From contig JACQPZ010000064.1 in NCBI GenBank assembly GCA_016207265.1, forward strand, positions 1-5,572: 5,572 nucleotides of DNA, written 5' to 3'. This stretch comes from Candidatus Latescibacterota bacterium. Its GTDB lineage: Bacteria > Eisenbacteria > RBG-16-71-46 > SZUA-252. The notes under the pieces are model-generated. The model worked only from the letters and a program-made list of their open reading frames with translations, was not told the DNA's origin and searched no databases. Both the position numbers and the translations under genes were made by a program. Each line of letters starts with the position of its first letter. Positions within the stretch are counted from its first letter, which is position 1. Below, in pieces: positions 1 through 5,328 of the stretch.

Positions 1-986
1 CCCTTGTATCGGTCGTACGCTTCACGGAACGCCCCGATCCCCGAGCCGACCGCCGGCCGGTTGAGCCCCGCGGCGATCGATTCTTTCCAGATCACAAGCC
101 GCATGGCGCCGCTCCCCTCGCGCTCCGGATCGATGGGCAGACGCCACTCGGCCTTGCTCGAGGGCTTCGCTTCAATGCGGGCGATGATGGATGGCAGGAG
201 GAGGAGGGCGGGAAGCGCGACGCAGGCGAGGGAGGTCCAAAGATGCGCGGGACGAGGCTGAAGCTCGGGCCAACGGAAGAGCGCCGCCGCGAGGACGAGG
301 AGCCCCGCCGCGAGGCCGATCCACGCGCCGCGCGAATAGGTGGCCACGAGACAGAACATGAGGCCGAACACCGCGAGCAGGAGCGCGCCCTTGAGCGCGC
401 GATCGTGGATCACGAACGAGAGCGCGAGCGCCACCGGAATGGCGGCCGCAAGGTAGCCTCCCAGGCGATTCGGCTGGCCGAAGGGACCGAGCGCCCGCCC
501 CGGATAGGAGTTCGCGGCGGGGAGCAGCTCGGGCCGGAAGTGTTGGAGGATTCCGTACGCGGCAACGGGGATCGCCGCGAGAACCTCCACGAGCGCGAAT
601 CCTCGGAGCATGCGAGACCCACGGACCAGCATCGCGGCCGCGAGAAAGAGTCCGGTGATGGCGAGCAGGTTGAGCATGGCTTCGAGACTCTTACCCCGGT
701 GGATCGAGAACGCAGCCGAGACCGCGGAAACGAGCACGTAGAAGATCATGCTCCGTGTCACGCGGATTTGCCGATCGCTGCGCGTGAACCCACGATTCAA
801 CTGCCTGAGCGAAACGACGAGAAGCGCCGTGAGACCGAGCGAACGGAATACGAACTGCGCCCACGGCACTCCGGTGCCCCACGCCCAAGGCGTGAAACCA
901 ATCGCCGCGATCAGTGTTGTTAACGCTATAAGAGTGGAGCGCGAACTTCCGAACGCCGAATCTAGCCCTCGGTCGGAAGACTCCAT
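1..986 (-). CDS. O-antigen ligase / polymerase family membrane protein (Wzy_C type), 5' part only
   Basis: Proteins of this family (WaaL/RfaL ligases, Wzy polymerases; Wzy_C domain) move or polymerise undecaprenyl-linked glycans at the periplasmic face of the inner membrane. The window holds 328 codons of an uninterrupted frame; the C-terminus lies beyond position 1. Several hydrophobic segments are visible, at about residues 18-36, 46-60, 80-93, 105-120, 130-147, 176-192, 199-216, 220-237 and 251-268. Family-like motifs are GPFGQPNRLGGYLA (167-180), TYSRGAW (216-222) and, after a long loop, RLVIW (296-300) followed by GSGIGAF (314-320). The ATG at 986-984 is the only reasonable start: GGAGGGG (989-995) lies just upstream, and an in-frame TAG occurs ten codons further up. 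The gene has its own promoter in the gap behind it. Ligase, polymerase and protein-O-glycosylation ligase cannot be told apart without the missing C-terminal half. The family call is firm; the substrate is unknown. Confidence 0.88.
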   Translation of the reverse strand, partial: MESSDRGLDSAFGSSRSTLIALTTLIAAIGFTPWAWGTGVPWAQFVFRSLGLTALLVVSLRQLNRGFTRSDRQIRVTRSMIFYVLVSAVSAAFSIHRGKSLEAMLNLLAITGLFLAAAMLVRGSRMLRGFALVEVLAAIPVAAYGILQHFRPELLPAANSYPGRALGPFGQPNRLGGYLAAAIPVALALSFVIHDRALKGALLLAVFGLMFCLVATYSRGAWIGLAAGLLVLAAALFRWPELQPRPAHLWTSLACVALPALLLLPSIIARIEAKPSSKAEWRLPIDPEREGSGAMRLVIWKESIAAGLNRPAVGSGIGAFREAYDRYK

Positions 987-988
987 GG

Positions 989-995
989 CCCCTCC
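989..995 (-). promoter_or_regulatory. Shine-Dalgarno site of the O-antigen ligase gene
   Basis: GGAGGGG on the minus strand lies 2 nt before the ATG at 986, or 4 nt if only GGAGG pairs with 16S rRNA. The spacing is tight but the match is strong. With the upstream in-frame stop, it fixes the start codon. Confidence 0.6.
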
Positions 996-1050
996 ACTCT
1001 CGGACGGCCAGCGCTAAGTGTGCTCTGAGCGCGGATTTATTGCAGAAGCC

Positions 1051-1079
1051 AGTATAGCAGCCGGACTTGTCAGAGTCAA
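1051..1079 (-). promoter_or_regulatory. sigma-70-type promoter for the O-antigen ligase gene
   Basis: The minus strand reads TTGACT (-35, 1079-1074), then exactly 17 nt, then TATACT (-10, 1056-1051). Each hexamer differs from the consensus TTGACA/TATAAT at one position. The expected start of transcription is near 1044, which gives a leader of about 57 nt before the ATG at 986. The element sits in the only real intergenic gap (987-1147), and its AT content stands out from the GC-rich surroundings. An imperfect palindrome (1084-1116) ends only a few bases above the -35 box and could be an activator or repressor site as well as a terminator. The call rests on the sequence match alone. Confidence 0.72.
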
Positions 1080-1151
1080 CTAAAAAAGCTTTACACCCCA
1101 TGGAGTAACAGCTTTTAGCCGGCCCACTGTCTCCGGATTTTTCGCTTTCAC
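1080..1151 (-). other. Possible 23-residue ORF overlapping the flippase stop (doubtful)
   Basis: A GTG at 1151-1149 overlaps the flippase-like TGA as GTGA, the same geometry as three other junctions in this operon. The frame runs 23 codons to a TAG at 1082-1080, ending inside the T-run of the hairpin. The peptide begins MKAKNPETVGRLK and ends TPWGVKLF. There is no convincing ribosome binding site and I recognise no family. Much of its second half is encoded by the hairpin, which argues that the reading frame is accidental. If it were translated by coupling, the ribosome would cover the hairpin and interfere with termination. Confidence 0.15.
1082..1116 (-). terminator. Probable intrinsic terminator after the flippase-like gene
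   Basis: Read on the minus strand, AAAAGCT (1116-1110) pairs with AGCTTTT (1090-1084). The stem continues through TTAC/GTAA after a one-base bulge, and then CC/GG after a T-T mismatch, around a four-base loop. The transcript ends in a run of six U residues, positions 1087-1082, most of which belong to the stem. It begins about 31 nt after the flippase-like stop codon, the usual place for an operon terminator. The stem is poor in GC, so termination may be incomplete. The same palindrome touches the promoter of the next gene, so an operator is an alternative reading. Confidence 0.5.
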
Positions 1152-2146
1152 CCGCCCCCCGGTGTCCGGAATCCCTTCTCCCCCGTTCTCGCCGCCTCCC
1201 GGCTTCGGGCCGCATAAAAGCTTCCGAGCAGGACCAATGGCGCGATCTGGGTCAGGTGGTACAGGACCCCATAGGCCAGCGCCCGCGGCGCGTCGACCCC
1301 GAGCAACGCCAGCCCCACGACGCAGGAACCCTCCAGGACCCCGATGAAGCCAGGGGACGAGGGGATCGTGATCGCCACGCAAACGACGAACGAAAGCAGG
1401 AACGGCGCCCAGTAGGGCAGCGACAATCCCATGCTCGCGCCGACGAGGAGAAAGACCGTCCCGTTCACGAGCCACATGGCCGCGGTCGCGGCTCCGGCCC
1501 TGGCGAGGGCGCGGGGGTTCCCGAACGCGCGGAGCCCTGCCGTGAACGTGGCCAGGGAGGGGGCGAACGGGGCGAGGATCCTCGTGGGAATCGCAGCTCC
1601 CAGCCGCGCGCCGAGGGAGCCCTGGTGGTAGTGGCCCGCGTGGAGGAGCCAAAGCGTGGCCGTGACGACTAAGCCGAGCCCCAGCGTCGCGTACCCGCTC
1701 CACCGAAACCAATCGGGATACGGGGCAAAGAGAAGCGACATCGCCCAGAAGGCGCCCAGCGCCGCGAGGTCGAAGATCCGCTCGATCACGACCGAGCCCA
1801 GGACGGTCGCCGTGCGCAGCCGCTCGGATCGGGCCAGGACGAACGCGCGCACGAACTCGCCCAGCCGTGCGGGGAGCGTGTTGATCGCCAGGAATCCGAC
1901 CATCGTCGCCGCGAAGAGCCTCGAAAGAGGCACGCGCGCTTCGGGGGCGAGGATCTCGAGCCAGCGCCGGGCCCTCAGGTAGTAGCCGAACACGGTCACG
2001 CCGCAGGCGCCGAGAAACCACCAGGGGTCCGCATGCCGGAGGTTCAGCAGCAGATCCTTGGCGCTGACCTCGCGGAGGAGCAGCACGACCGCCGCCGCGC
2101 TCAACCCGAGGCCGAGCGCGGCGAGGGCGAGGCGACGCCCCTTCAC
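1148..2146 (-). CDS. Flippase-like integral membrane protein (LPG_synthase_TM / UPF0104, YbhN-AglD family)
   Basis: This is a 332-residue polytopic inner-membrane protein of the family that includes the membrane domain of lysylphosphatidylglycerol synthase MprF and the stand-alone YbhN/AglD proteins. Members are thought to move or present lipid-linked substrates across the membrane. Hydrophobic segments lie at about residues 5-24, 41-57, 76-91, 114-140, 150-170, 213-240, 246-282 and 290-311. Family hallmarks are the conserved block LPARLGEFVRAFVLAR (91-106), the IERIFDLAAL block (121-130) and IPSSPGFIGVLEG (261-273). There is no soluble aminoacyl-transferase domain, so it is not a complete MprF. 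The GTG start at 2146 gives a GTGA overlap with the preceding gene; a longer frame reaching 2200 would only add 18 non-hydrophobic residues inside that gene. It is the last full gene of the operon, followed by the hairpin at 1082-1116. The substrate is unknown; its neighbours suggest a glycan or lipid carrier. Confidence 0.87.
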   Translation of the reverse strand: MKGRRLALAALGLGLSAAAVVLLLREVSAKDLLLNLRHADPWWFLGACGVTVFGYYLRARRWLEILAPEARVPLSRLFAATMVGFLAINTLPARLGEFVRAFVLARSERLRTATVLGSVVIERIFDLAALGAFWAMSLLFAPYPDWFRWSGYATLGLGLVVTATLWLLHAGHYHQGSLGARLGAAIPTRILAPFAPSLATFTAGLRAFGNPRALARAGAATAAMWLVNGTVFLLVGASMGLSLPYWAPFLLSFVVCVAITIPSSPGFIGVLEGSCVVGLALLGVDAPRALAYGVLYHLTQIAPLVLLGSFYAARSREAARTGEKGFRTPGGG

Positions 2147-3099
2147 GACGCCGCCGGTCCCGCCTTGGCGAGGTAGAGCGAAGCCACGAGCGGGATCCAC
2201 AACTCGTGCGGGCCGACGAACGAAAGGCCCTGCCCGCCGTCTTGGAGCGGGCGCTCGAGGATGTTTTTCTCGGGGCGGTAGTGGCGGATCTGGTCGAAGT
2301 TCGCGGCCGTGAACCGGTCGGCCGGGTGGCCGAGGTTGCGCACGAGCGAAAGCGCCTTGAGGAAGACCTCGGGCAGGATCACAGCCGATCCGAAATTCAG
2401 CACGACGCCCCCCGCGAGGTCCCGCATCGCGGCCGCCAGAATGCGGAAATCCCGGTGGGTCGCGAGCCCCGTCTGCGCCCCGTCAAAAGAGGGATGCTGG
2501 TGAAGCGTGTCGGTGCCGATCGCCACATGGACCGTCAGGGGGAGCGACCGGGCCGCCGCCCGCGCGAGGAGACTCAGCTCCGTATTCGGGGCGCGCGCGT
2601 CGAGGAGAAAGCTCCCCAGCGCTTCGCCCATCCCCAAACCACGGCCGGCGCCCTCCCCCACGGCGCGGTTCATGAGGGCCGGCGTTTCCTCGACCATTCC
2701 GAAGCGGCCCGAGCCCAGGGTCTCCTCCACGGGCTCGCTCGTCCGGCCCCACATCGCGATCTCGAAGTCGTGGATCGCGGCCGCCCCGTTCATCGCGATG
2801 GCCGTGAAGGCGCCGCGATCCACGAGCGCGAGCAGGGGGCGCTGGACTCCGGTCTTGATGACGTGGCCGCCCAGCATGCCGATCGCGACCCGCCCCCGGG
2901 CGCGCGCCTCCACCCACTTCGCGAGGAGCGTCCTTAGCGCCGCCCCCGAGAGAAGATCGGGGAGCCGCTCGTCGAACGAGCCGACGGGGGCGCCCGGATC
3001 GGGCGCGGGAGCGAACTGGCTCAGCGTCACCTTCGTCGGGCGATCCGCGACGGGGATCGTGCGGACCCGGCTCAGGTCCAGCTCGTCGCGCGGGCTCAC
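2143..3099 (-). CDS. Deoxyhypusine-synthase-like protein of unknown function
   Basis: This 318-residue soluble protein has no signal peptide or membrane segment. From memory, its pattern resembles the deoxyhypusine synthase (DHS) NAD-binding fold. GMLGGHVIKTGVQRPLL (74-90) followed by a short helix and TAIAMNGAAAIHDFEIAM (99-116) parallels the DHS block in which an SGxRE helix leads to a VTTxGGxxxDL segment. The later blocks GTDTLHQHP (195-203), GGVVLNFGSAVILPEVFLKAL (230-250), HYRPEKN (273-279) and GPHELWIPLVASLYLA (296-311) look strongly conserved. The WGK motif that carries the DHS catalytic lysine is not seen; the nearest lysine is K278. Bacteria lack eIF5A, so true hypusination is not expected. 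A long frame continues upstream to 3765, but that part is a shadow of the DUF3108 gene. The GTG at 3099 gives a GTGA overlap with it. Homologues are, as I recall, annotated hypothetical; an NAD- or polyamine-linked role would be inference. Confidence 0.75.
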   Translation of the reverse strand: MSPRDELDLSRVRTIPVADRPTKVTLSQFAPAPDPGAPVGSFDERLPDLLSGAALRTLLAKWVEARARGRVAIGMLGGHVIKTGVQRPLLALVDRGAFTAIAMNGAAAIHDFEIAMWGRTSEPVEETLGSGRFGMVEETPALMNRAVGEGAGRGLGMGEALGSFLLDARAPNTELSLLARAAARSLPLTVHVAIGTDTLHQHPSFDGAQTGLATHRDFRILAAAMRDLAGGVVLNFGSAVILPEVFLKALSLVRNLGHPADRFTAANFDQIRHYRPEKNILERPLQDGGQGLSFVGPHELWIPLVASLYLAKAGPAAS

Positions 3100-4016
3100 C
3101 GCTTTCCCACGAACGCGAGCCGCATGTCGGTCAGGCTGACCGAGATCGAGCCGATGGCGACCTTGCTCTTCACGAGAACGGGGATCCTCCGCTCGTCGTC
3201 CGTGAGCCAGACGAACATCTGCCCTTTGGATTTGAAGATGCCCTCGCTCTTCAGCACGGGCTCGACCATCACGCAGTCGAACTTCCCCGCCGGCACCTCG
3301 ATCCGCTCGCGCTTCACGACGCGGACGATCATATCGTAGCTCTTCTCGTTGTCGTGCGTCGGAAGCGTGAGCATGGCCCCTTCGGGGAGCGGTTGGGTCC
3401 GCGTATAGTAGAAGGCGGAGAGCACGTCGTGCACCTGGGGCGGCACGTCGACGGACTTCCCGTTGTCGTAATGCGCCTTGCGATTCGCCTGGTCGAACCG
3501 CACGAGGAGGTCCTTCTTGTAGCCTCCCTCCCTGAGGTGCTTCTCGAACCGGCGCGTGAAGAGCGACTCGGCGTCGATGAACGACTCCGCCCGGTCGCGG
3601 ACCTTGTAGAACTTGGACACGAAGGAATTGGATTCGGCCTTCGTGACGATGCGCCAGGCGCGATGGCCGTCCACGGTCTGGATGTTCTGCACCTGCATCA
3701 GCGCCGAGCCGCCGTTCAGCCCGCTCCAGTCGATCGAGAATTGGAAATACTCCCCGATCTTCCACGGCACCTTGGCGTATCGCGCTTCGCGGGCCGCGAG
3801 GTACGGGGCGAGGTCCACGGTGTCGGGGAGCGCGGCAGCGCCATCGGGCGGCGAGGCGGTCGCTGCGGGCGGCGCGGCCTTGGCCAGGCTGTCCCGGGGC
3901 GCGGCCTTGGCCAGGCTGTCCTCCTGGGCGCGCGGCGCCGCCGCCCCGTGCATGCAGAGGAAGGCGCCGAGCAGAAGGCCGATCGGCGCGGCGCGGCGCG
4001 GGCGCCCATCACGCAT
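3096..4016 (-). CDS. Exported DUF3108 domain protein
   Basis: This 306-residue protein has a basic N-terminus, a hydrophobic core (PIGLLLGAFLCMHGAAA, 11-27) and a likely signal-peptidase I site near PRAQ (28-31). The cysteine at 21 is not in a good lipobox. A low-complexity Ala/Pro-rich linker follows (about 32-66), then the DUF3108 domain (about 85-303). Typical parts are the opening WKIGEYFQFSIDWSGLNGGSA (85-105), the FYKVRDRAESFID region (136-148) where such proteins describe a response to a strain, VPAGKFDCVMVEP (241-253) and the closing VWLTDDERRIPVLVKSKVAIG (269-289). DUF3108 proteins are predicted beta-rich periplasmic or outer-membrane-associated proteins of unknown function, often near lipid or polysaccharide genes. 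I choose the ATG at 4016 because AAGGTGG lies 5 nt upstream; a GTG at 4025 would add three residues. It overlaps the deacetylase by 8 nt and the DHS-like gene by 4 nt. Confidence 0.85.
   Translation of the reverse strand: MRDGRPRRAAPIGLLLGAFLCMHGAAAPRAQEDSLAKAAPRDSLAKAAPPAATASPPDGAAALPDTVDLAPYLAAREARYAKVPWKIGEYFQFSIDWSGLNGGSALMQVQNIQTVDGHRAWRIVTKAESNSFVSKFYKVRDRAESFIDAESLFTRRFEKHLREGGYKKDLLVRFDQANRKAHYDNGKSVDVPPQVHDVLSAFYYTRTQPLPEGAMLTLPTHDNEKSYDMIVRVVKRERIEVPAGKFDCVMVEPVLKSEGIFKSKGQMFVWLTDDERRIPVLVKSKVAIGSISVSLTDMRLAFVGKR
3871..3921 (-). repeat. Tandem repeat, 24 nt identical with 27-nt period, inside the DUF3108 gene
   Basis: Two copies, at 3871-3894 and 3898-3921, are identical over 24 nt and offset by 27 nt, so the reading frame is kept. 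They encode DSLAKAAPR followed by DSLAKAAPP, residues 33-50, in the linker just after the signal peptide. Perfect identity, synonymous positions included, points to a recent duplication by slippage. The linker's length is probably not critical to function. Confidence 0.85.
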
Positions 4017-4800
4017 CGCGGCCACCTTGCGCCCTGAGGGCTCCCACGATCAGGGCGTCGCCGAGCGACGCGAGGGCGGGACGGATCCATCTCAAGGCGC
4101 GGGGCCCGCGAAGCGCGGTCCAGCGGAACATGCCCGGGATCTGGTCGGGCGCGTAGAGCGCCGTCCTCCGCAGCGAAAGCGCGCGGAGGTCCCCGGGAAG
4201 CTCGGGGGCCCCCGCCGTGCCGAATCCGATCCGGAATCCCGCGCGATGGGCAGCCAGCGCGACACGACGATCCACGCCCCCCCGGGGGTAGGAGATCGCC
4301 GTGACCCGCCGGCCCGTCAGGCGCGCGAGGGAGTCCCGAGAGCGCACCAGCTCTTCCGCAAGCTCCTGGTCGCCGAGCGATCGGAAATCCCGATGGGTGG
4401 CGCCGTGCGCTCCGATCGAGACCCCGTCCTTTGAAAGCCGGGCGATTTCCTCCTCCGTCAAATGCCTCTCCCGCGCCCCCATGAGCGGCAGGTCCCAGCG
4501 GTTCGAGCGGCCGATCGCCCCCGTGAGGACAAACACGGTCCAGGGGATGGCGAGTTCCCTGAGAAGCGGCGCGAGGTGGCGCGCGTGGCTCTCGTAGCCG
4601 TCGTCCGCGGTCAGCGCGACCGAGCCCGGCTCGGAGCCGGTCGGGCCGCATTCCGTGGCGGCCACGAATCGATATCCCTCCGAGCGGAGGCTCTCGAGGA
4701 TCCGCCTGAGCGCTTGGACCCCGGTCGCCGTGACGAAGGGCGACCAGCGGGCCGGGGTGTGGTGGAGGTTGAGAACGAGCGAGTGGAGGCGGCGGCTCAC
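4009..4800 (-). CDS. Polysaccharide deacetylase family protein (CE4 / NodB-like)
   Basis: CE4 enzymes remove N- or O-acetyl groups from sugars using a divalent metal held by an Asp and two His. In this 263-residue protein, motif 1 is TADDGYE (64-70), with D66 the likely base and D67 a metal ligand. Motif 2 is AHGATHRDF (131-139), with H132 and H136 as the other ligands. Motif 3 is the YPRGG variant (171-175). The N-terminus LVLNLHHTP (8-16) also fits the family. An alanine replaces the usual Phe in TFDDG and YPxGG replaces RxPY; both occur in diverged branches, so the enzyme is probably active. No signal peptide is visible, which implies a cytosolic or membrane-face substrate such as a lipid-linked sugar. 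The start is GTG at 4800, preceded only by a weak GGAAC. A 10-codon mini-ORF couples it to dut. It overlaps the DUF3108 gene by 8 nt. The sugar substrate is unknown. Confidence 0.87.
   Translation of the reverse strand: MSRRLHSLVLNLHHTPARWSPFVTATGVQALRRILESLRSEGYRFVAATECGPTGSEPGSVALTADDGYESHARHLAPLLRELAIPWTVFVLTGAIGRSNRWDLPLMGARERHLTEEEIARLSKDGVSIGAHGATHRDFRSLGDQELAEELVRSRDSLARLTGRRVTAISYPRGGVDRRVALAAHRAGFRIGFGTAGAPELPGDLRALSLRRTALYAPDQIPGMFRWTALRGPRALRWIRPALASLGDALIVGALRAQGGRDA
4022..4028 (-). promoter_or_regulatory. Shine-Dalgarno site that sets the DUF3108 start
   Basis: AAGGTGG on the minus strand lies 5 nt before the ATG at 4016-4014. The alternative GTG at 4025-4023 falls inside this site, so the two starts exclude each other, and the ATG is favoured. 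Confidence 0.5.
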
Positions 4801-4829
4801 GCTGCGATTCGTTCCGTGCCGACCTTCAT
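4797..4829 (-). other. 10-codon coupling mini-ORF between dut and the deacetylase gene
   Basis: The dut stop overlaps an ATG as ATGA (4829-4826). The frame MKVGTERIAA then ends with a TGA (4799-4797) that overlaps the GTG start of the deacetylase as GTGA. The peptide itself looks meaningless. Its likely role, by inference, is to carry the terminating dut ribosome to the deacetylase start, which has no good ribosome binding site of its own. It could also be chance. Confidence 0.35.
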
Positions 4830-5320
4830 CGTCCCGTGTGCCCGAAGCCGCCCTCTCCCCGACCGGTCCCGGTCAGCTCCGCAGCGACTTCGAGCGATGC
4901 GCGCGCGACCCTCGCGAACACGAGCTGGGCGATGCGGTCGCCGCGGTGGACGGCGTAGGGCGCCTCGCCGAGATTGATGAGCAGCACCATGAGCTCGCCC
5001 CGATAGTCGGCGTCGATCGTGCCGGGGCCGTTCGGGATCCCGATCCGATGCCGGGCGGCGAGACCGCTCCGCGGACGCACCTGGGCCTCGAATCCCTGGG
5101 GAATCTCGAGCCTCACGCCCGTCGGGATGGACGCCACCTCGCCGGGGCGGATCGTGACCGGATCGGTCACCGCGGCGTAGACGTCCATCCCGGCCGCGTG
5201 CGCCGATTGATAGGCGGGAGGAGCGAAGGCGTGCGGCTCGAGGGTGACCCGGACCGCGATCGGGTCAACGGCTCCGCTCACGCCGCGGTCCGGTGCAGTC
5301 CCGCGAGCCACGTCGCTCAC
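4826..5320 (-). CDS. dut: dUTP diphosphatase (trimeric dUTPase)
   Basis: Dut hydrolyses dUTP to dUMP and pyrophosphate in the cytoplasm, keeping uracil out of DNA and supplying dUMP for thymidylate synthesis. All five motifs of the trimeric family are present and in order: AGMDVYA (43-49), RPRSGLA (82-88), GTIDADYRGEL (100-110, with D103 as the likely catalytic Asp and Y106 excluding ribose), GDRIAQLVF (127-135) and the C-terminal RGEGGFGHTG (154-163), which closes over the substrate. Every key residue is intact. The GTG at 5320 gives 164 residues and a GTGA overlap with the M16 gene. A GTG at 5281 would give 151 residues, closest to the usual family length, and an ATG at 5335 would give 169. 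The first 20 or so residues show no family similarity. The pairing with an M16 peptidase gene upstream is common in bacteria, often behind pnp. Confidence 0.96.
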   Translation of the reverse strand: MSDVARGTAPDRGVSGAVDPIAVRVTLEPHAFAPPAYQSAHAAGMDVYAAVTDPVTIRPGEVASIPTGVRLEIPQGFEAQVRPRSGLAARHRIGIPNGPGTIDADYRGELMVLLINLGEAPYAVHRGDRIAQLVFARVARASLEVAAELTGTGRGEGGFGHTGR

Positions 5321-5328
5321 GCCGCGGT
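5275..5328 (-). repeat. 15-nt direct repeat around the two candidate dut GTG starts
   Basis: The minus-strand sequence ACCGCGGCGTGAGCG occurs twice, at 5328-5314 and 5289-5275, offset by 39 nt (13 codons, in frame). Each copy contains a GTGA. The first is the M16 stop/dut start overlap; the second is an in-frame internal GTG of dut. The bases between the copies are not duplicated. The repeat makes the true dut start ambiguous. Confidence 0.7.

Noticed and set aside
243..923. Plus-strand frame of 226 codons, rich in Arg and Glu
   Set aside because: It is the antisense of the O-antigen ligase gene. Its extreme charge and lack of any domain are what a GC-rich membrane-protein gene gives when read backwards.
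1080..1150. Riboswitch in the gap before the O-antigen ligase
   Set aside because: The structured element lies upstream of the predicted promoter, so it would not be in the ligase transcript. I could not match it to the c-di-GMP-I or other riboswitch cores that I remember.
1080..2021. Minus-strand frame of 313 codons
   Set aside because: It overlaps the flippase-like gene in another frame; the product is Arg/Pro-rich with no recognisable domain or membrane segment.
2147..2200. Longer flippase start at 2200
   Set aside because: It adds 18 residues of polar sequence inside the DHS-like gene. The GTG at 2146 places the first membrane segment at the N-terminus and gives the recurring 4-nt overlap.
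3100..3765. Upstream extension of the DHS-like reading frame, to 540 residues in total
   Set aside because: The extra N-terminal part is low-complexity Arg-rich sequence lying wholly within the DUF3108 gene in another frame. The conserved protein begins after the GTG at 3099.
3354..4037. Plus-strand frames across the DUF3108 and deacetylase genes (3354-4037 and 3613-4434)
   Set aside because: They are opposite-strand shadows of well-supported coding genes, with no family similarity and no ribosome binding site.
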